DNA from: Arthrobacter nitroguajacolicus_D | GTDB taxonomy: Bacteria; Actinomycetota; Actinomycetes; Actinomycetales; Micrococcaceae | Reading direction: 5' to 3' | Assembly (NCBI RefSeq): GCF_031455195.1 | Contig: NZ_JAVDSH010000005.1 | Coordinates: 1-64,000, forward strand | Length of the DNA stretch: 64,000 nt | In this document: positions 17,193 through 25,581 of the stretch, one piece after another | How the letters are laid out: every line of letters starts with the position of its first letter | How positions within the stretch are numbered: the first letter of the stretch is position 1 | Program-made: the position numbers and the translations under genes | The notes under the pieces: generated by a model | Database searches by the model: none | What the model was told of the DNA's origin: nothing | The model's input: the letters and a program-made list of their open reading frames with translations, nothing else

Positions 17193-18539
17193 ATGACACG
17201 AGACATTTTCCAGCCGAGCGGCCAGATCCAGTTCGGCATCTTCTTCCAAGGCGTCAACTCGGGCACCATCTGGAAGGCGGAAGAATCGGGCTCACAAACG
17301 GACTTTGAGTCTTTCCGCCACATCGTCCAGACCACCGAACGCGGAAAATTCGCGGCGTTCTTCCTCGGCGAAGGACTGCGGCTGCGCGAGCACCTGGGGC
17401 GCCCCCATGCGCTGGACGTGGTGGGCCGGCCCGATGCGCAGACGATGCTCGCCGCGCTTGCCGCCGTCACCCGGAACATCGGCCTCGTTGCCACCCAAAA
17501 CACCACGTACAACGATCCCGCCGACCTGGCTCACCGCTTGTCGTCGCTGGACCTGATCTCGGGCGGCCGGGCCGCGTGGAACGTGGTGACCACGGACAAC
17601 GCCTGGACCGGTGCCAACTTCCGCCGGGGTGGGTACCTGGACCATGCCGACCGCTACAAGCACGCGGAAGCCTTTGTTGAAACCGCCAAGCGCATCTGGG
17701 ACTCGTGGGAGACACCCACCGGTCCCGCCCGTCACGTCAGGCACGAGGGCCAGCACTACACCGTGGACGTCACACCGCGTTTGCCGCGCAGCGCCCAGTA
17801 CCGGCCGGTGCTCTTCCAAGCGGGCGACTCTCCCGAAGGCCGCGATTTCGCTGCCCGCCAAGCCGACGTGATCTTCTCGGCACACCCCAGGTTCGATGAC
17901 GCCGTGGAGTTCCGACGCGATATCGTGACCCGCTCCGTAGCTGCCGGACGCGGTGCCAACGCAGTGCAGATCATGCCCGCCAGCGAGTTCATCCTTGCAG
18001 GCACCGAGCAGGAGGCACAGGAGAAAAAGGCCTGGGTCCGTAGCCTGCAGATCGGTCCGCAGCAGGCCATCGCATACCTGGAACAGTTCTGGGGCCGGGA
18101 GCTCTCCTCCTACGATCCTGACGGTCCCCTCCCGGAGATCGATCCCGTGGTGGAGGAAACGTCCGAGACCCGCGGCAGTGGATTCCATGGCGCAAAAGCC
18201 CGGCAGCTCGCCGATCAGTGGAGGGCCGAGGCCAAGGACAAGGGCCTGTCCATCCGCGGGTTCGTTACGTCCAAGACGGCGCGCATCGACTCAACGTTCA
18301 CGGGTTCGTACTCCGCAGTGGCAGACCACCTGGCCGAGTACGCGCGGGTGGGTGCCGTGGACGGGTTCAACATCTCGCCGTGGCTCATCCCCACAGGCCT
18401 GGACGACATCGTGAACCACCTGGTGCCCGAGCTGCAGGAACGCGGCGTGTACCCGACGGAATACCGCGGGACCACGCTCCGGGAAAACCTGGGGCTTGAG
18501 ACGCCGGTGCGTTCCGAAGAGTCGGTACGGGTCTCGTGA
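17193..18539 (+). CDS. NtaA/DmoA/SnaA family FMN-dependent monooxygenase
   Basis: A 448-residue full-length member of the nitrilotriacetate monooxygenase component A family. Hallmarks are 'FGIFFQGVNSGTIWKAEESGSQTDFESFRHIVQTTERGKFAAFFLGEGLRLR', 'AALAAVTRNIGLVATQNTTYNDPADLAHRLSSLDLISGGRAAWNVVTTDNAWTGANFRRGGYLDHADRYKHAEAFVETAKRIWDSWE', and 'QAGDSPEGRDFAARQADVIFSAHPRFDDAVEFRRDI'. Relatives oxidise nitrilotriacetate, dibenzothiophene sulfone, dimethyl sulfide or S-(2-succino)cysteine derivatives (YtnJ). These enzymes need a separate flavin reductase, not present here. It is the last gene of the operon, 9 bases after its partner, with a GC-rich hairpin downstream. Confidence 0.9.
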   Translation: MTRDIFQPSGQIQFGIFFQGVNSGTIWKAEESGSQTDFESFRHIVQTTERGKFAAFFLGEGLRLREHLGRPHALDVVGRPDAQTMLAALAAVTRNIGLVATQNTTYNDPADLAHRLSSLDLISGGRAAWNVVTTDNAWTGANFRRGGYLDHADRYKHAEAFVETAKRIWDSWETPTGPARHVRHEGQHYTVDVTPRLPRSAQYRPVLFQAGDSPEGRDFAARQADVIFSAHPRFDDAVEFRRDIVTRSVAAGRGANAVQIMPASEFILAGTEQEAQEKKAWVRSLQIGPQQAIAYLEQFWGRELSSYDPDGPLPEIDPVVEETSETRGSGFHGAKARQLADQWRAEAKDKGLSIRGFVTSKTARIDSTFTGSYSAVADHLAEYARVGAVDGFNISPWLIPTGLDDIVNHLVPELQERGVYPTEYRGTTLRENLGLETPVRSEESVRVS

Positions 18540-18610
18540 ACACGGGGCTCTTGCTGCAGCTTTGCCGTCGCTGGTTTGGGTTCACGCCGGACCGGCGCGG
18601 CAAGGCGCCC

Positions 18611-18637
18611 GACGGCGGCGAGGCGACTGCCGCCGTC
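18611..18637 (+). terminator. Possible terminator of the monooxygenase operon
   Basis: Perfect 9-bp stem GACGGCGGC (18611-18619) / GCCGCCGTC (18629-18637), 71 bases after the NtaA-like stop, in the 154-base gap before the convergent FG-GAP gene. No T-run, so confidence is limited. Confidence 0.4.
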
Positions 18638-18693
18638 GTCGACCCTTCGCGTGGGACCATCAGCCTTCAGTTGACGGTGCTGGGGCAGCCGCT

Positions 18694-19890
18694 TTAGAGC
18701 AGTTCCTTGAAGACGTTCCAACCGCTACCTATCGGCCCATACGGGCCGTACAACGCTCCGGTTGACGCACCTGTGGTGTAGCCGAGAAGGTTGCCGTTGG
18801 CGTCCACTGCAGAGAGCTCGTTGTATTTGGAGTGGCCGGAGCTGCCGAGTCCGGCCACGACGGTGAACGCCTCCCACCCAATGCCGACCCGTGCAGGCTG
18901 CTCCCAGCCCCCTTCGCCGTCGGAGGGATACTGGTACAACTGGCCATACTGATCGCGGCCGAAAATATCCACCGCACCATCGGCGTTCATATCACCGCCT
19001 GTGATGATCTTGTTCATGACCTGCCAACCCCACCCCACCTGCTCGGGCTCAAGCCAGCCGCCTTCGCCGTCGCCAGGGTAAAGGAAGAGGCCGCCGCCGG
19101 TGTCGCGTGCCAGCACATCGTTGGTGCCATCGCCGTTGAAGTCACCCGGTCCCACGATGGCATTGAAGACGCCCCAGCCTTGGCCTACCTGCCGCCGGTC
19201 CAGCCAGCCGCCCTCACCATCGCCGGGGTACAGGAAGAGCTTGCCCGCGGCGTCCCGGCCCAGGAGATCGTTGAAACCGTCGCCGTCGAAGTCGCCCGGG
19301 GAGAACACGATGTCAAAGACGTTCCAGCCCTGCCCCACTTGCTGGGGTTCGTCCCAGGAACCCCAGTACGCCGGGCAAGGGCCTTCACACATTCCCTTGT
19401 AGTACGTGTAGGTCCGTGGGTAAAGGATGAGCCTGCCGTCGTTGGTCCGGGCCAAGGGCTCGAAGTTGCCGCGCCCCGTCCATCCCATCGCCCGGCTGGA
19501 GGCTTTGACGGGCTGGGTTTCCGCGCTCAGTTGGGTGCCTGTGGGACAACCGGTTGTGCCTGGAGTGAGCGGGTGCACCCTCAGGGATATCCGCCCGTCC
19601 TTGTCCTCGGGAAGGATTTTCAGGACGTCGCCCTGCCGCTCCTGGGGAAGGGGAACACCGTCCCGCAACCATTCAAGCGTGATCCCGTCGCCGGAACCGT
19701 CAGGGTTTCGGCAACCGTAGTAGCTGTAGTCGTATTGGCGGCGCATTTCGGCGCCCACGTAAGGAACGCCGTCGATGGACGGTGTTGGCTGGGACGCCGC
19801 TTCAGCAGGGCCCGTACCCAACAGCGCCGCCGCCAACCCCAAGACCGCGGCCGAGGCAAACCTGACTGTGCGCGCTCGAATAATCCCCAT
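18694..19890 (-). CDS. Secreted FG-GAP/VCBS-repeat protein
   Basis: A 398-residue exported protein. The N-terminus is a Sec signal peptide (RARTVRFASAAVLGLAAALLGTGPAEAA, cleavage near residue 32). Residues about 35-130 form a beta-sandwich-like segment with paired Cys. From residue 150 the protein is a chain of about five beta-propeller units of roughly 50 residues: 'VGQGWxVFNxIVGPGDFNGDGTNDVLARDxxGxLFLYPGDGEGGW'. The D-x-D/N-x-D-G loops are calcium-binding in FG-GAP proteins. GGGGGG precedes the ATG as ribosome site. Similar repeats make up the gene cut off at the right edge of the window. It has no enzymatic domain, so a surface or binding role is likely. Confidence 0.85.
   Translation of the reverse strand: MGIIRARTVRFASAAVLGLAAALLGTGPAEAASQPTPSIDGVPYVGAEMRRQYDYSYYGCRNPDGSGDGITLEWLRDGVPLPQERQGDVLKILPEDKDGRISLRVHPLTPGTTGCPTGTQLSAETQPVKASSRAMGWTGRGNFEPLARTNDGRLILYPRTYTYYKGMCEGPCPAYWGSWDEPQQVGQGWNVFDIVFSPGDFDGDGFNDLLGRDAAGKLFLYPGDGEGGWLDRRQVGQGWGVFNAIVGPGDFNGDGTNDVLARDTGGGLFLYPGDGEGGWLEPEQVGWGWQVMNKIITGGDMNADGAVDIFGRDQYGQLYQYPSDGEGGWEQPARVGIGWEAFTVVAGLGSSGHSKYNELSAVDANGNLLGYTTGASTGALYGPYGPIGSGWNVFKELL
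18830..19380 (-). repeat. Tandem 150-bp repeats encoding FG-GAP units
   Basis: At least three consecutive units of 50 codons, each ending in DGEGGW and containing VGxGW and GDxNxDGxxD, followed by a degenerate one. Similarity is visible at the DNA level too (for example repeated 'cagccgccttcgccgtc' type segments). Confidence 0.7.
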
Positions 19891-19961
19891 TGTTTCCCCC
19901 CGGAAGCCGGCATCGATGGTGCGTAGGTTTGTGCTGAGGCTACCGCACTTGCGGGGTCCAG

Positions 19962-20402
19962 TCAGGGTGTTGCGGTAGAGACCATGAAAACGTCGATGGG
20001 ATCCTCGGATTCCAACACGAAGCCATGGCGTTCATAGAGACGCCGGGCAGGACTGCCCTGCAGGACGTCCAGGCGGAACGGCCGGTGATCCGCCGAATCT
20101 GCCATGACATGCCGGAGCACGGCCCCGCCCAAGCCTTTGCCCTGATGGGCAGGGGCCACGTAAAAGTGTTCGATCCACAACGCATCCGCTTCCGGGCGAA
20201 CCGCAATCACCCCGGCATCCACGCCATCGGAATGGATCACCGAAGTATGTTCCGGCTTGAATCCCTTCAGGAAACGCTCGCGGACCCGCACCGGATCGAA
20301 TCTTCCAAGGCGCTCCAGGTCCGGGCGCATCACCACTGCACGAAGCTCGGCGATCCACGCCGCGTCGGAGGCTACGCAGGGACGAAGAATGAAATCAGCC
20401 AT
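19962..20402 (-). CDS. GNAT family N-acetyltransferase
   Basis: A 146-residue compact acetyltransferase. It shows the N-terminal 'FILRPCVASDAAWIAELRAVVMRPDLERLGRFD', the acetyl-CoA loop 'VAPAHQGKGLGGAVLRHVM' (Q-G-K-G-L-G) and the C-terminal 'GSPARRLYERHGFVLESEDPIDVFMVS'. The 'VMRPDLERLGRFDPVRVRERFL' segment is typical of a common actinobacterial subgroup with unknown substrate. It is divergent from the dehydratase gene and may share its 85-base promoter region. Confidence 0.85.
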   Translation of the reverse strand: MADFILRPCVASDAAWIAELRAVVMRPDLERLGRFDPVRVRERFLKGFKPEHTSVIHSDGVDAGVIAVRPEADALWIEHFYVAPAHQGKGLGGAVLRHVMADSADHRPFRLDVLQGSPARRLYERHGFVLESEDPIDVFMVSTATP

Positions 20403-20487
20403 GCGAACCAGCCTATGCGCTCGCTGCCCATGACAGCGGCTTCACCCAAGCCACCTTAGGATGAAACGGACGAAAGGTGCCGCCCAC

Positions 20488-21417
20488 ATGGTCACACGCG
20501 AAGAAGTTGAAGCCGCATATTCCCGGACGTCAGGCTGGGTCCGCCACACGCCCGTGGCCGAAAGCGGGAGCGCCGAGCCATACCACCTGTGGTTCAAATG
20601 CGAATACATGCAACACACAGGCTCCTTCAAGGCCCGCGGTGCGTTCAACCGGCTGCTGACAGCGAAGGAAAACGGCGAACTGGATCCCGAGGTCGGAATC
20701 GTGGTTGCCTCCGGGGGTAACGCCGGGCTGGCCAACGCCTACGCCGCGGCCAAGCTGGGCGTACCAGCAACCGTGTTCGTCCCCGAATCCGCGCCGGCCA
20801 ACAAAGTGCACAAGCTGTATGCCATCGGTGCCACCGTGGTCCAGGGTGGCGCGGAGTACGCGGAAGCTTACGCCGCGGCCGTTCGTTTCGCGGAAGAGAA
20901 GGGCGCCGTCTACTGCCACGCCTACGATCAGCCCGAGATCGTCGCGGGCGCCGGTGGTGTGGGGCTTGAGTTGCTGGACGAACTGCCCGACGTCGACACC
21001 ATCCTCGTTGCTGTCGGCGGCGGCGGGCTGATAGGCGGGATCGCCGCCGCCACCGAGGGGAGGGCACGCGTGGTTGGCGTGGAACCGGAAACGGTCCCCA
21101 CCCTGCACACAGCGCTCGCCCAAGGTAAACCCGTGGACGTACCCGTATCAGGAATCGCCGCCGACTCCCTGGGCGCCCGGCGCATTGGCGAGATTGGCTT
21201 CGGGGTTGCCCGCCGGACCGGCGTGCACAGTGTGCTTGTCAGTGATGAGGACATCATCCAAGCCCGGCGCAGCCTATGGGAGAACCACAGGATCGTGGTG
21301 GAGCACGGTGCTGCCGCGGCTTACGCGGCGTTGCTCTCGGGGGCCTACGCCCCGCGCGATGGTGAGACTGTCGCCGTCGTACTGTGCGGCGCGAACACGG
21401 ATCCCGCCCACTTCTGA
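20488..21417 (+). CDS. Threonine/serine dehydratase (PLP-dependent, fold type II)
   Basis: A 309-residue PLP enzyme that deaminates L-Ser/L-Thr or a related hydroxy-amino acid. The Schiff-base lysine is Lys48 in GSFKARGA; the cofactor ring loop is 'ASGGNAGLANA'; the phosphate cup is 'VAVGGGGLIGGIAAA'. It has no C-terminal ACT domain, so it is not the allosteric biosynthetic IlvA. Serine racemase, catabolic dehydratase and hydroxyectoine-type enzymes share this layout. I prefer ATG at 20488 (GAAAGG ten bases upstream); ATG at 20461 is also in frame. A strong bidirectional terminator separates it from the convergent binding-protein gene. Confidence 0.9.
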   Translation: MVTREEVEAAYSRTSGWVRHTPVAESGSAEPYHLWFKCEYMQHTGSFKARGAFNRLLTAKENGELDPEVGIVVASGGNAGLANAYAAAKLGVPATVFVPESAPANKVHKLYAIGATVVQGGAEYAEAYAAAVRFAEEKGAVYCHAYDQPEIVAGAGGVGLELLDELPDVDTILVAVGGGGLIGGIAAATEGRARVVGVEPETVPTLHTALAQGKPVDVPVSGIAADSLGARRIGEIGFGVARRTGVHSVLVSDEDIIQARRSLWENHRIVVEHGAAAAYAALLSGAYAPRDGETVAVVLCGANTDPAHF

Positions 21418-21449
21418 CAAGGGCAGCCCAGCCAGGGCCAGCGCGCAAG

Positions 21450-21480
21450 AATCCCCGCCGGTTGGTATCCGGCGGGGATT
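21450..21480. terminator. Bidirectional terminator between convergent genes
   Basis: Perfect 12-bp stem AATCCCCGCCGG (21450-21461) / CCGGCGGGGATT (21469-21480) with a 7-base loop. It lies 32 bases after the dehydratase stop and 36 bases after the stop of the opposing gene. Confidence 0.85.
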
Positions 21481-21516
21481 CGGCGTCGGCAGGTCTGCCC
21501 TGCCACAGCGGGCGTC

Positions 21517-22509
21517 CTACTTCTTAGGCAGACCCGCCGGGTTCAGTTCGGACGCCGGGATGGCCTCGGATGACAGACCCCAACGGTCCAGGATCTTGCC
21601 GTAATCGCCGTCCTTGATGAGGGTGTTCAGCGCAGCCTGGGCCGCTACTGCCAAGCCGTTGCCCTTCTGGGTGGTGAATGCGATCTCGGCCTTCAACGGC
21701 CAGCCGCCTTCCAAGGTGCCTACCTGCTTCGTCTTTCCGTCCTTCGCGGCCTTGTAGGCTGCCGAGGCGTTGGGGCCAAACGTCAGGTCCGCACGGCCCG
21801 ACTGAAGTGCGAGCTGGGAGGCGGAGTCGTCGTCGTAATACTGGAAAGCGACCGGCTGCAGGCCGTTCTTTTTGTTCTCCTCGTCCCAGCGCACCAGGAT
21901 GGCCTCCTGGTTGGTGCCCGAACCGACGATGATGCGCTTGCCTGCGACGTCCTTGGCTTCCTTGACCTCACCGATGTCCGAGTCGCTCTTGGCGTAGAAG
22001 CCCAGGAGGTCGTTGCGGTACGTAGCGAAGTCGAACTTTTCCTTGCGGGCTTCTGTGACGGTGACGTTGGAGAGAACCGCCTCATACTTGCCCGATTCAA
22101 CGCCCAGCGGCCAATCCGCCCAGGCCACCGGAAGGACTTCGACCTGAAGGCCCAAGGTCTCACCAACGGCGTAGGCTATATCCACTTCGCTGCCGATGAG
22201 CGTCTTGTTGTCCGTGGCAAACGTGCTCAGGGGCGGGGTGCCTCCGGTGGTCACCACCGTCAACTTGCCATCAGCCTTGATGGCGTCAGGGACCAGTGCG
22301 GCGGCCGCCGAATCGACCGTGACTTTGATGCGGTCCTGCTGGGGCGTCAGGTTGAACTCTTTGGTCGTGGAGCTGGACGAAGCGTTCGACGACGGGGCAG
22401 TCGCGTTGGTAGCGGCTGTCGCACCCGGATCCGAGCAGGCCGCGAGCCCCAGCAGGGCGGTAGCGGCCAGCGCCGCGGTGACGCCGGTCTTGCCTGCAAA
22501 ACGTGCCAT
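21517..22509 (-). CDS. Orphan amino-acid-type substrate-binding lipoprotein
   Basis: A 330-residue lipoprotein of the polar amino-acid binding family with lipobox LGLAAC (Cys25). The mature part ('DGKLTVVTTGGTPPLSTFATDNKTLIGSEVDIAYAVGETLGLQVEVLPVAWADWPLGVESGKYEAVLSNVTVTEARKEKFDFATYR') parallels the binding protein at 13138-14157 along its whole length, so the two are paralogues. There is no permease or ATPase gene beside it; it may feed the 11-13 kb transporter with a second ligand. The start is firm: GAGGAG five bases before ATG at 22509. It is divergent from a flavin monooxygenase, and the pair may be co-regulated from the 281-base intergenic region. Confidence 0.92.
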   Translation of the reverse strand: MARFAGKTGVTAALAATALLGLAACSDPGATAATNATAPSSNASSSSTTKEFNLTPQQDRIKVTVDSAAAALVPDAIKADGKLTVVTTGGTPPLSTFATDNKTLIGSEVDIAYAVGETLGLQVEVLPVAWADWPLGVESGKYEAVLSNVTVTEARKEKFDFATYRNDLLGFYAKSDSDIGEVKEAKDVAGKRIIVGSGTNQEAILVRWDEENKKNGLQPVAFQYYDDDSASQLALQSGRADLTFGPNASAAYKAAKDGKTKQVGTLEGGWPLKAEIAFTTQKGNGLAVAAQAALNTLIKDGDYGKILDRWGLSSEAIPASELNPAGLPKK

Positions 22510-22790
22510 GTGTACTCCTCGTGTTCCCTCATCGGGAGGTCTGATGCGTGCTTGTGGCTGCAACTATCCGGTAGGTCCGCAACCGGGGTCAAAGCACTCT
22601 GAAACGCTGGGATACAGGGGTTCATGGCGGTTAATCGGGCGTCGAACAGGGTCATAAAACACCCCACGCAGGGCAGCGAACCGGGGCGCGACGCAACTCA
22701 CAGAAATAAGGCAGCCATCGTGGTGGTTGTCGATAGAGTGCCCGGCGATCAACCGCGGGGCCCCGTGCAACGTACCGAAAGGCCTTTCTT

Positions 22791-23780
22791 GTGACTGTTC
22801 CTCTTTCCATCCTCGACCTGGCAACCATCGGGAAGGGCCAGACGGTGGCGGAAAGCCTCGCGGGCAGCGTTGCCATGGCGCAGAAAGCCGAAGAACTTGG
22901 CTATCGCCGGGTCTGGTACGCAGAGCACCACAACATGTCGGCCATTGCGTCCTCCGCGACGAGCGTGTTGATCGCACACATCGCTGCGCACACCAACTCC
23001 ATCCGCCTCGGTGCCGGCGGCGTCATGCTGCCCAACCACTCGCCGCTGACCATAGCCGAGCAGTTCGGTACGCTGGAGACCCTCCACCCAGGCCGGATCG
23101 ACCTCGGGCTCGGACGCGCCCCCGGCAGCGACCAGAACACCATGCGGGCCCTTCGCCGGGACCACACGTCCTCGGACAGGTTCCCGCAGGACGTCCTGGA
23201 ACTGCAGGGATACCTGACAGGGCCCACCCGGATCCAAGGCGTGGAAGCCACCCCGGGCAAGGGCACCAACGTGCCCCTTTACATTCTTGGATCGTCGCTC
23301 TTTGGTGCCCAGCTGGCCGCACAGCTCGGTCTCCCCTACGCATTCGCATCACATTTTGCGCCCGCCGCGTTGCAGGACGCCGTGGCCATCTACCGGCGTG
23401 AGTTCAAGCCGTCGGAGCAACTGTCCGAGCCACACGTGATCGCCGGCGTGAACGTCACTGCTGCGGACAGCAACGCCGAAGCGCAGGCCATCCATCTCGC
23501 AGTTAAGCGTGCCCGCGTTTCGCTGTTCTTTGGCGGCGGCCGAGAGTTCACGGACGACGAAGCGGACATGGTCCTCGACTCCCCGCAGGGGCAGCACATT
23601 GCCCAAATGATGAAGTTCTCCGCCGTGGGCACCCCTGAAGTGGTGCACGACTACCTTGACGAGTTCGCGGCGTTCGCCGATGCCGATGAACTGATCGTGG
23701 CGCACCAGAGCATCGGTACCGAGGAACGCCTTCGCTCGGTTGAACTGGTGGCCGAGGTTGCAGGGCTCATTCCCGCCTAG
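22791..23780 (+). CDS. LLM-class flavin-dependent oxidoreductase (MsnO8 family)
   Basis: A 329-residue luciferase-like protein of the MsnO8/YhbW-type group. Diagnostic segments are 'LSILDLATIGKGQTVAESLAGSVAMAQKAEELGYRRVWYAEHHNMSAIASSATSVLIAHIAAHTNSIRLGAGGVMLPNHSPLTIAEQFGTLETLHPGRIDLGLGRAPGSD' and 'IAGVNVTAADSNAEAQ'. GTG start at 22791 is supported by GAAAGG eight bases upstream. Members of this group have few known substrates. Its position opposite a paralogue of the 13-kb binding protein suggests a role related to the monooxygenase operon. Confidence 0.9.
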   Translation: MTVPLSILDLATIGKGQTVAESLAGSVAMAQKAEELGYRRVWYAEHHNMSAIASSATSVLIAHIAAHTNSIRLGAGGVMLPNHSPLTIAEQFGTLETLHPGRIDLGLGRAPGSDQNTMRALRRDHTSSDRFPQDVLELQGYLTGPTRIQGVEATPGKGTNVPLYILGSSLFGAQLAAQLGLPYAFASHFAPAALQDAVAIYRREFKPSEQLSEPHVIAGVNVTAADSNAEAQAIHLAVKRARVSLFFGGGREFTDDEADMVLDSPQGQHIAQMMKFSAVGTPEVVHDYLDEFAAFADADELIVAHQSIGTEERLRSVELVAEVAGLIPA

Positions 23781-23801
23781 GCTTTCAGGGCTGTCAGCCC
23801 T

Positions 23802-25472
23802 TTACCGTCCCCGTATCAGGTGGGCCAGGAGTGCTACGTGCAGCGAGGTGCGCGATTCGGGGTCGTCCAGGTCCACACCCAACAGTTCTTCCAACTTGGC
23901 GAGCCGGGCATAAAGCGTCGGCCGGCTAAGGTAGCCGCTGCGTGCCATAGCGGCTTTGTTGCCCCCGGATCCGAGATAGCGGCCCAACAGCTCCAAATAT
24001 TCGCCTTTGCCTTCGGCTTCAGCACGGAGGACGGCAGACAACTCGGACTCCACGAATTGCTGGACGCGGGGATCCTTGCGCAGGAGGGCGAGCAGCCCGC
24101 GAAGGCGCACATCAGTAGCTCGATAGTAGGGTTTGCCTGTTTCCCGTAGTGTGGCGGCGCTTTCGGCTACGTGGGCCGCTTCGTCAATGCCCGCAGCGGC
24201 TTCCAGGAGCGTGGCCTTCATGCGGCCAACCCCAATGATCCAGGCTGGGGGAACTGCGGGGGTGGGGCGGGCTCCGGAGCCGGCCTCAGCCACTGGGCCT
24301 GCGGCGGCTTCGGCCAATATCTGCAGCGTCGGCTCCTCCTGCTGCCGGGCCGGGAGGGCAAGGATCATTCCGACTGAACCGGACTGGATACTTGCCGCCA
24401 AGGCTGTTCCGGCGGTGGACTTCACGGCCTTCGCCAGTCGCTCCAGAAGTTCGCGTTCGTCCTGCTGCCCTGCGAAGGGGTCGGTGGGCAGCACAGGGAG
24501 GCCCCATGCTGGGAAGGCGGTCCTGAAAACGAGCGGCACGTAATAGGAGGAGCGTTTCAAACCCAAGGAACCAGCACGTGCCAGCGCCTCCGCCTCACTG
24601 AGTCCGCGGGGCTGGCGCAATGAGTTCAGGAGTCCGGCTTGGGCATGATGGCTGAGCTCTCGCTGATCGCGGTCCGCCAGGCGGTTGATCGACAGGGTCT
24701 GGGCCGCCCGCTCAAGAACCATGACGGCCATGTCCTCATCGGCGCCAACAGCTGCCGGAGGCATCGGCACCACCAGCCTGCCCCATACCTGTTGCCTTAC
24801 CCCCACCGCTGCCTGCAGCCATTGCTCTGGCCCGGACCTGCTGGTGAGCGACGGAAACGGCGTGGTCCTGGAGCGCCGCTCCCAATCGTCCAAGAGATCC
24901 GTGGTGGTGACGTGCTGGCCCGCATATGCGAGCACCAGGTGCGAGAGGTCCTCCAGTACGACGGATGCACCGATCATCATGGCCGCCTGCTCGACGACGC
25001 GTTGGGTGTCTGCGCTTTCCAGGCTCAGTACCGTAAATGCTTCATGCACGTCCCGGGCCCGTTCCACGCGCTCCAGTTGGTCAGCGACGATCATCCTGTG
25101 GACAATCTCCGTGACCTGGACGAACCGCACCCGCCGTTCGACGATAACCACGGGCATGGAGGCTGTGCGGGCTGCTTTCTCCAGGGCTTTCCGGCTGCGT
25201 TGCCGTTGGCCAACGAGTTCCACGATCAACCCGGCCGCTCCGGCCGCCTCCAACGAGTGAATGAACGACGCCGACGCTTCCGGTGACTTTTCCAGCTCCA
25301 GTCCGGTGGTGAGGACCAGTTCCCCACCCGACAGCAGGCCGCCGACGTCGAGGATTTCGCTGACGTGCACCCACCGGACGGGTGAGTCCAGACCCGCTGT
25401 GCCGCCAAGCACGCTGGGGTCCGCGGCACGCAGCACGGGCAGCTCAAGCACGGCACTAACAGTAGGCAACAT
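23802..25472 (-). CDS. PucR family transcriptional regulator
   Basis: A 556-residue PucR-type regulator. It starts with the PUCR ligand domain ('VLELPVLRAADPSVLGGTAGLDSPVRWVHVSEILDVGGLLSGGELVLTTGLELE'), has a GGDEF-like central part, and ends in the HTH_30 domain ('DPRVQQFVESELSAVLRAEAEGKGEYLELLGRYLGSGGNKAAMARSGYLSRPTLYARLAKLEELLGVDLDDPESRTSLHVALLAH'). PucR proteins respond to nitrogen metabolites such as purines, GABA or beta-alanine. It is divergent from mmsA and the aminotransferase, its probable targets. Two TTTACA half-sites lie in the 109-base intergenic region. Confidence 0.92.
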   Translation of the reverse strand: MLPTVSAVLELPVLRAADPSVLGGTAGLDSPVRWVHVSEILDVGGLLSGGELVLTTGLELEKSPEASASFIHSLEAAGAAGLIVELVGQRQRSRKALEKAARTASMPVVIVERRVRFVQVTEIVHRMIVADQLERVERARDVHEAFTVLSLESADTQRVVEQAAMMIGASVVLEDLSHLVLAYAGQHVTTTDLLDDWERRSRTTPFPSLTSRSGPEQWLQAAVGVRQQVWGRLVVPMPPAAVGADEDMAVMVLERAAQTLSINRLADRDQRELSHHAQAGLLNSLRQPRGLSEAEALARAGSLGLKRSSYYVPLVFRTAFPAWGLPVLPTDPFAGQQDERELLERLAKAVKSTAGTALAASIQSGSVGMILALPARQQEEPTLQILAEAAAGPVAEAGSGARPTPAVPPAWIIGVGRMKATLLEAAAGIDEAAHVAESAATLRETGKPYYRATDVRLRGLLALLRKDPRVQQFVESELSAVLRAEAEGKGEYLELLGRYLGSGGNKAAMARSGYLSRPTLYARLAKLEELLGVDLDDPESRTSLHVALLAHLIRGR

Positions 25473-25508
25473 TTACAAAGTGTAAGGCTCCAGCGACATT
25501 CCTTTACA
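25472..25508. promoter_or_regulatory. Candidate PucR operator: two TTTACA half-sites
   Basis: TTACA-AAG-TGTAA (25473-25485) is a perfect inverted repeat overlapping the first codon of the PucR gene, and a second TTTACA stands at 25503-25508, 31 bases from the first, about three helical turns. The site lies between the divergent PucR and mmsA genes. That PucR binds here is inference. Confidence 0.45.
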
Positions 25509-25581
25509 TATGCGCCCTACTGCGGGGACTCCACGGCAGGAAGACTGATTCCAACCCCGGACACCTCACCAAGGAGAACTC

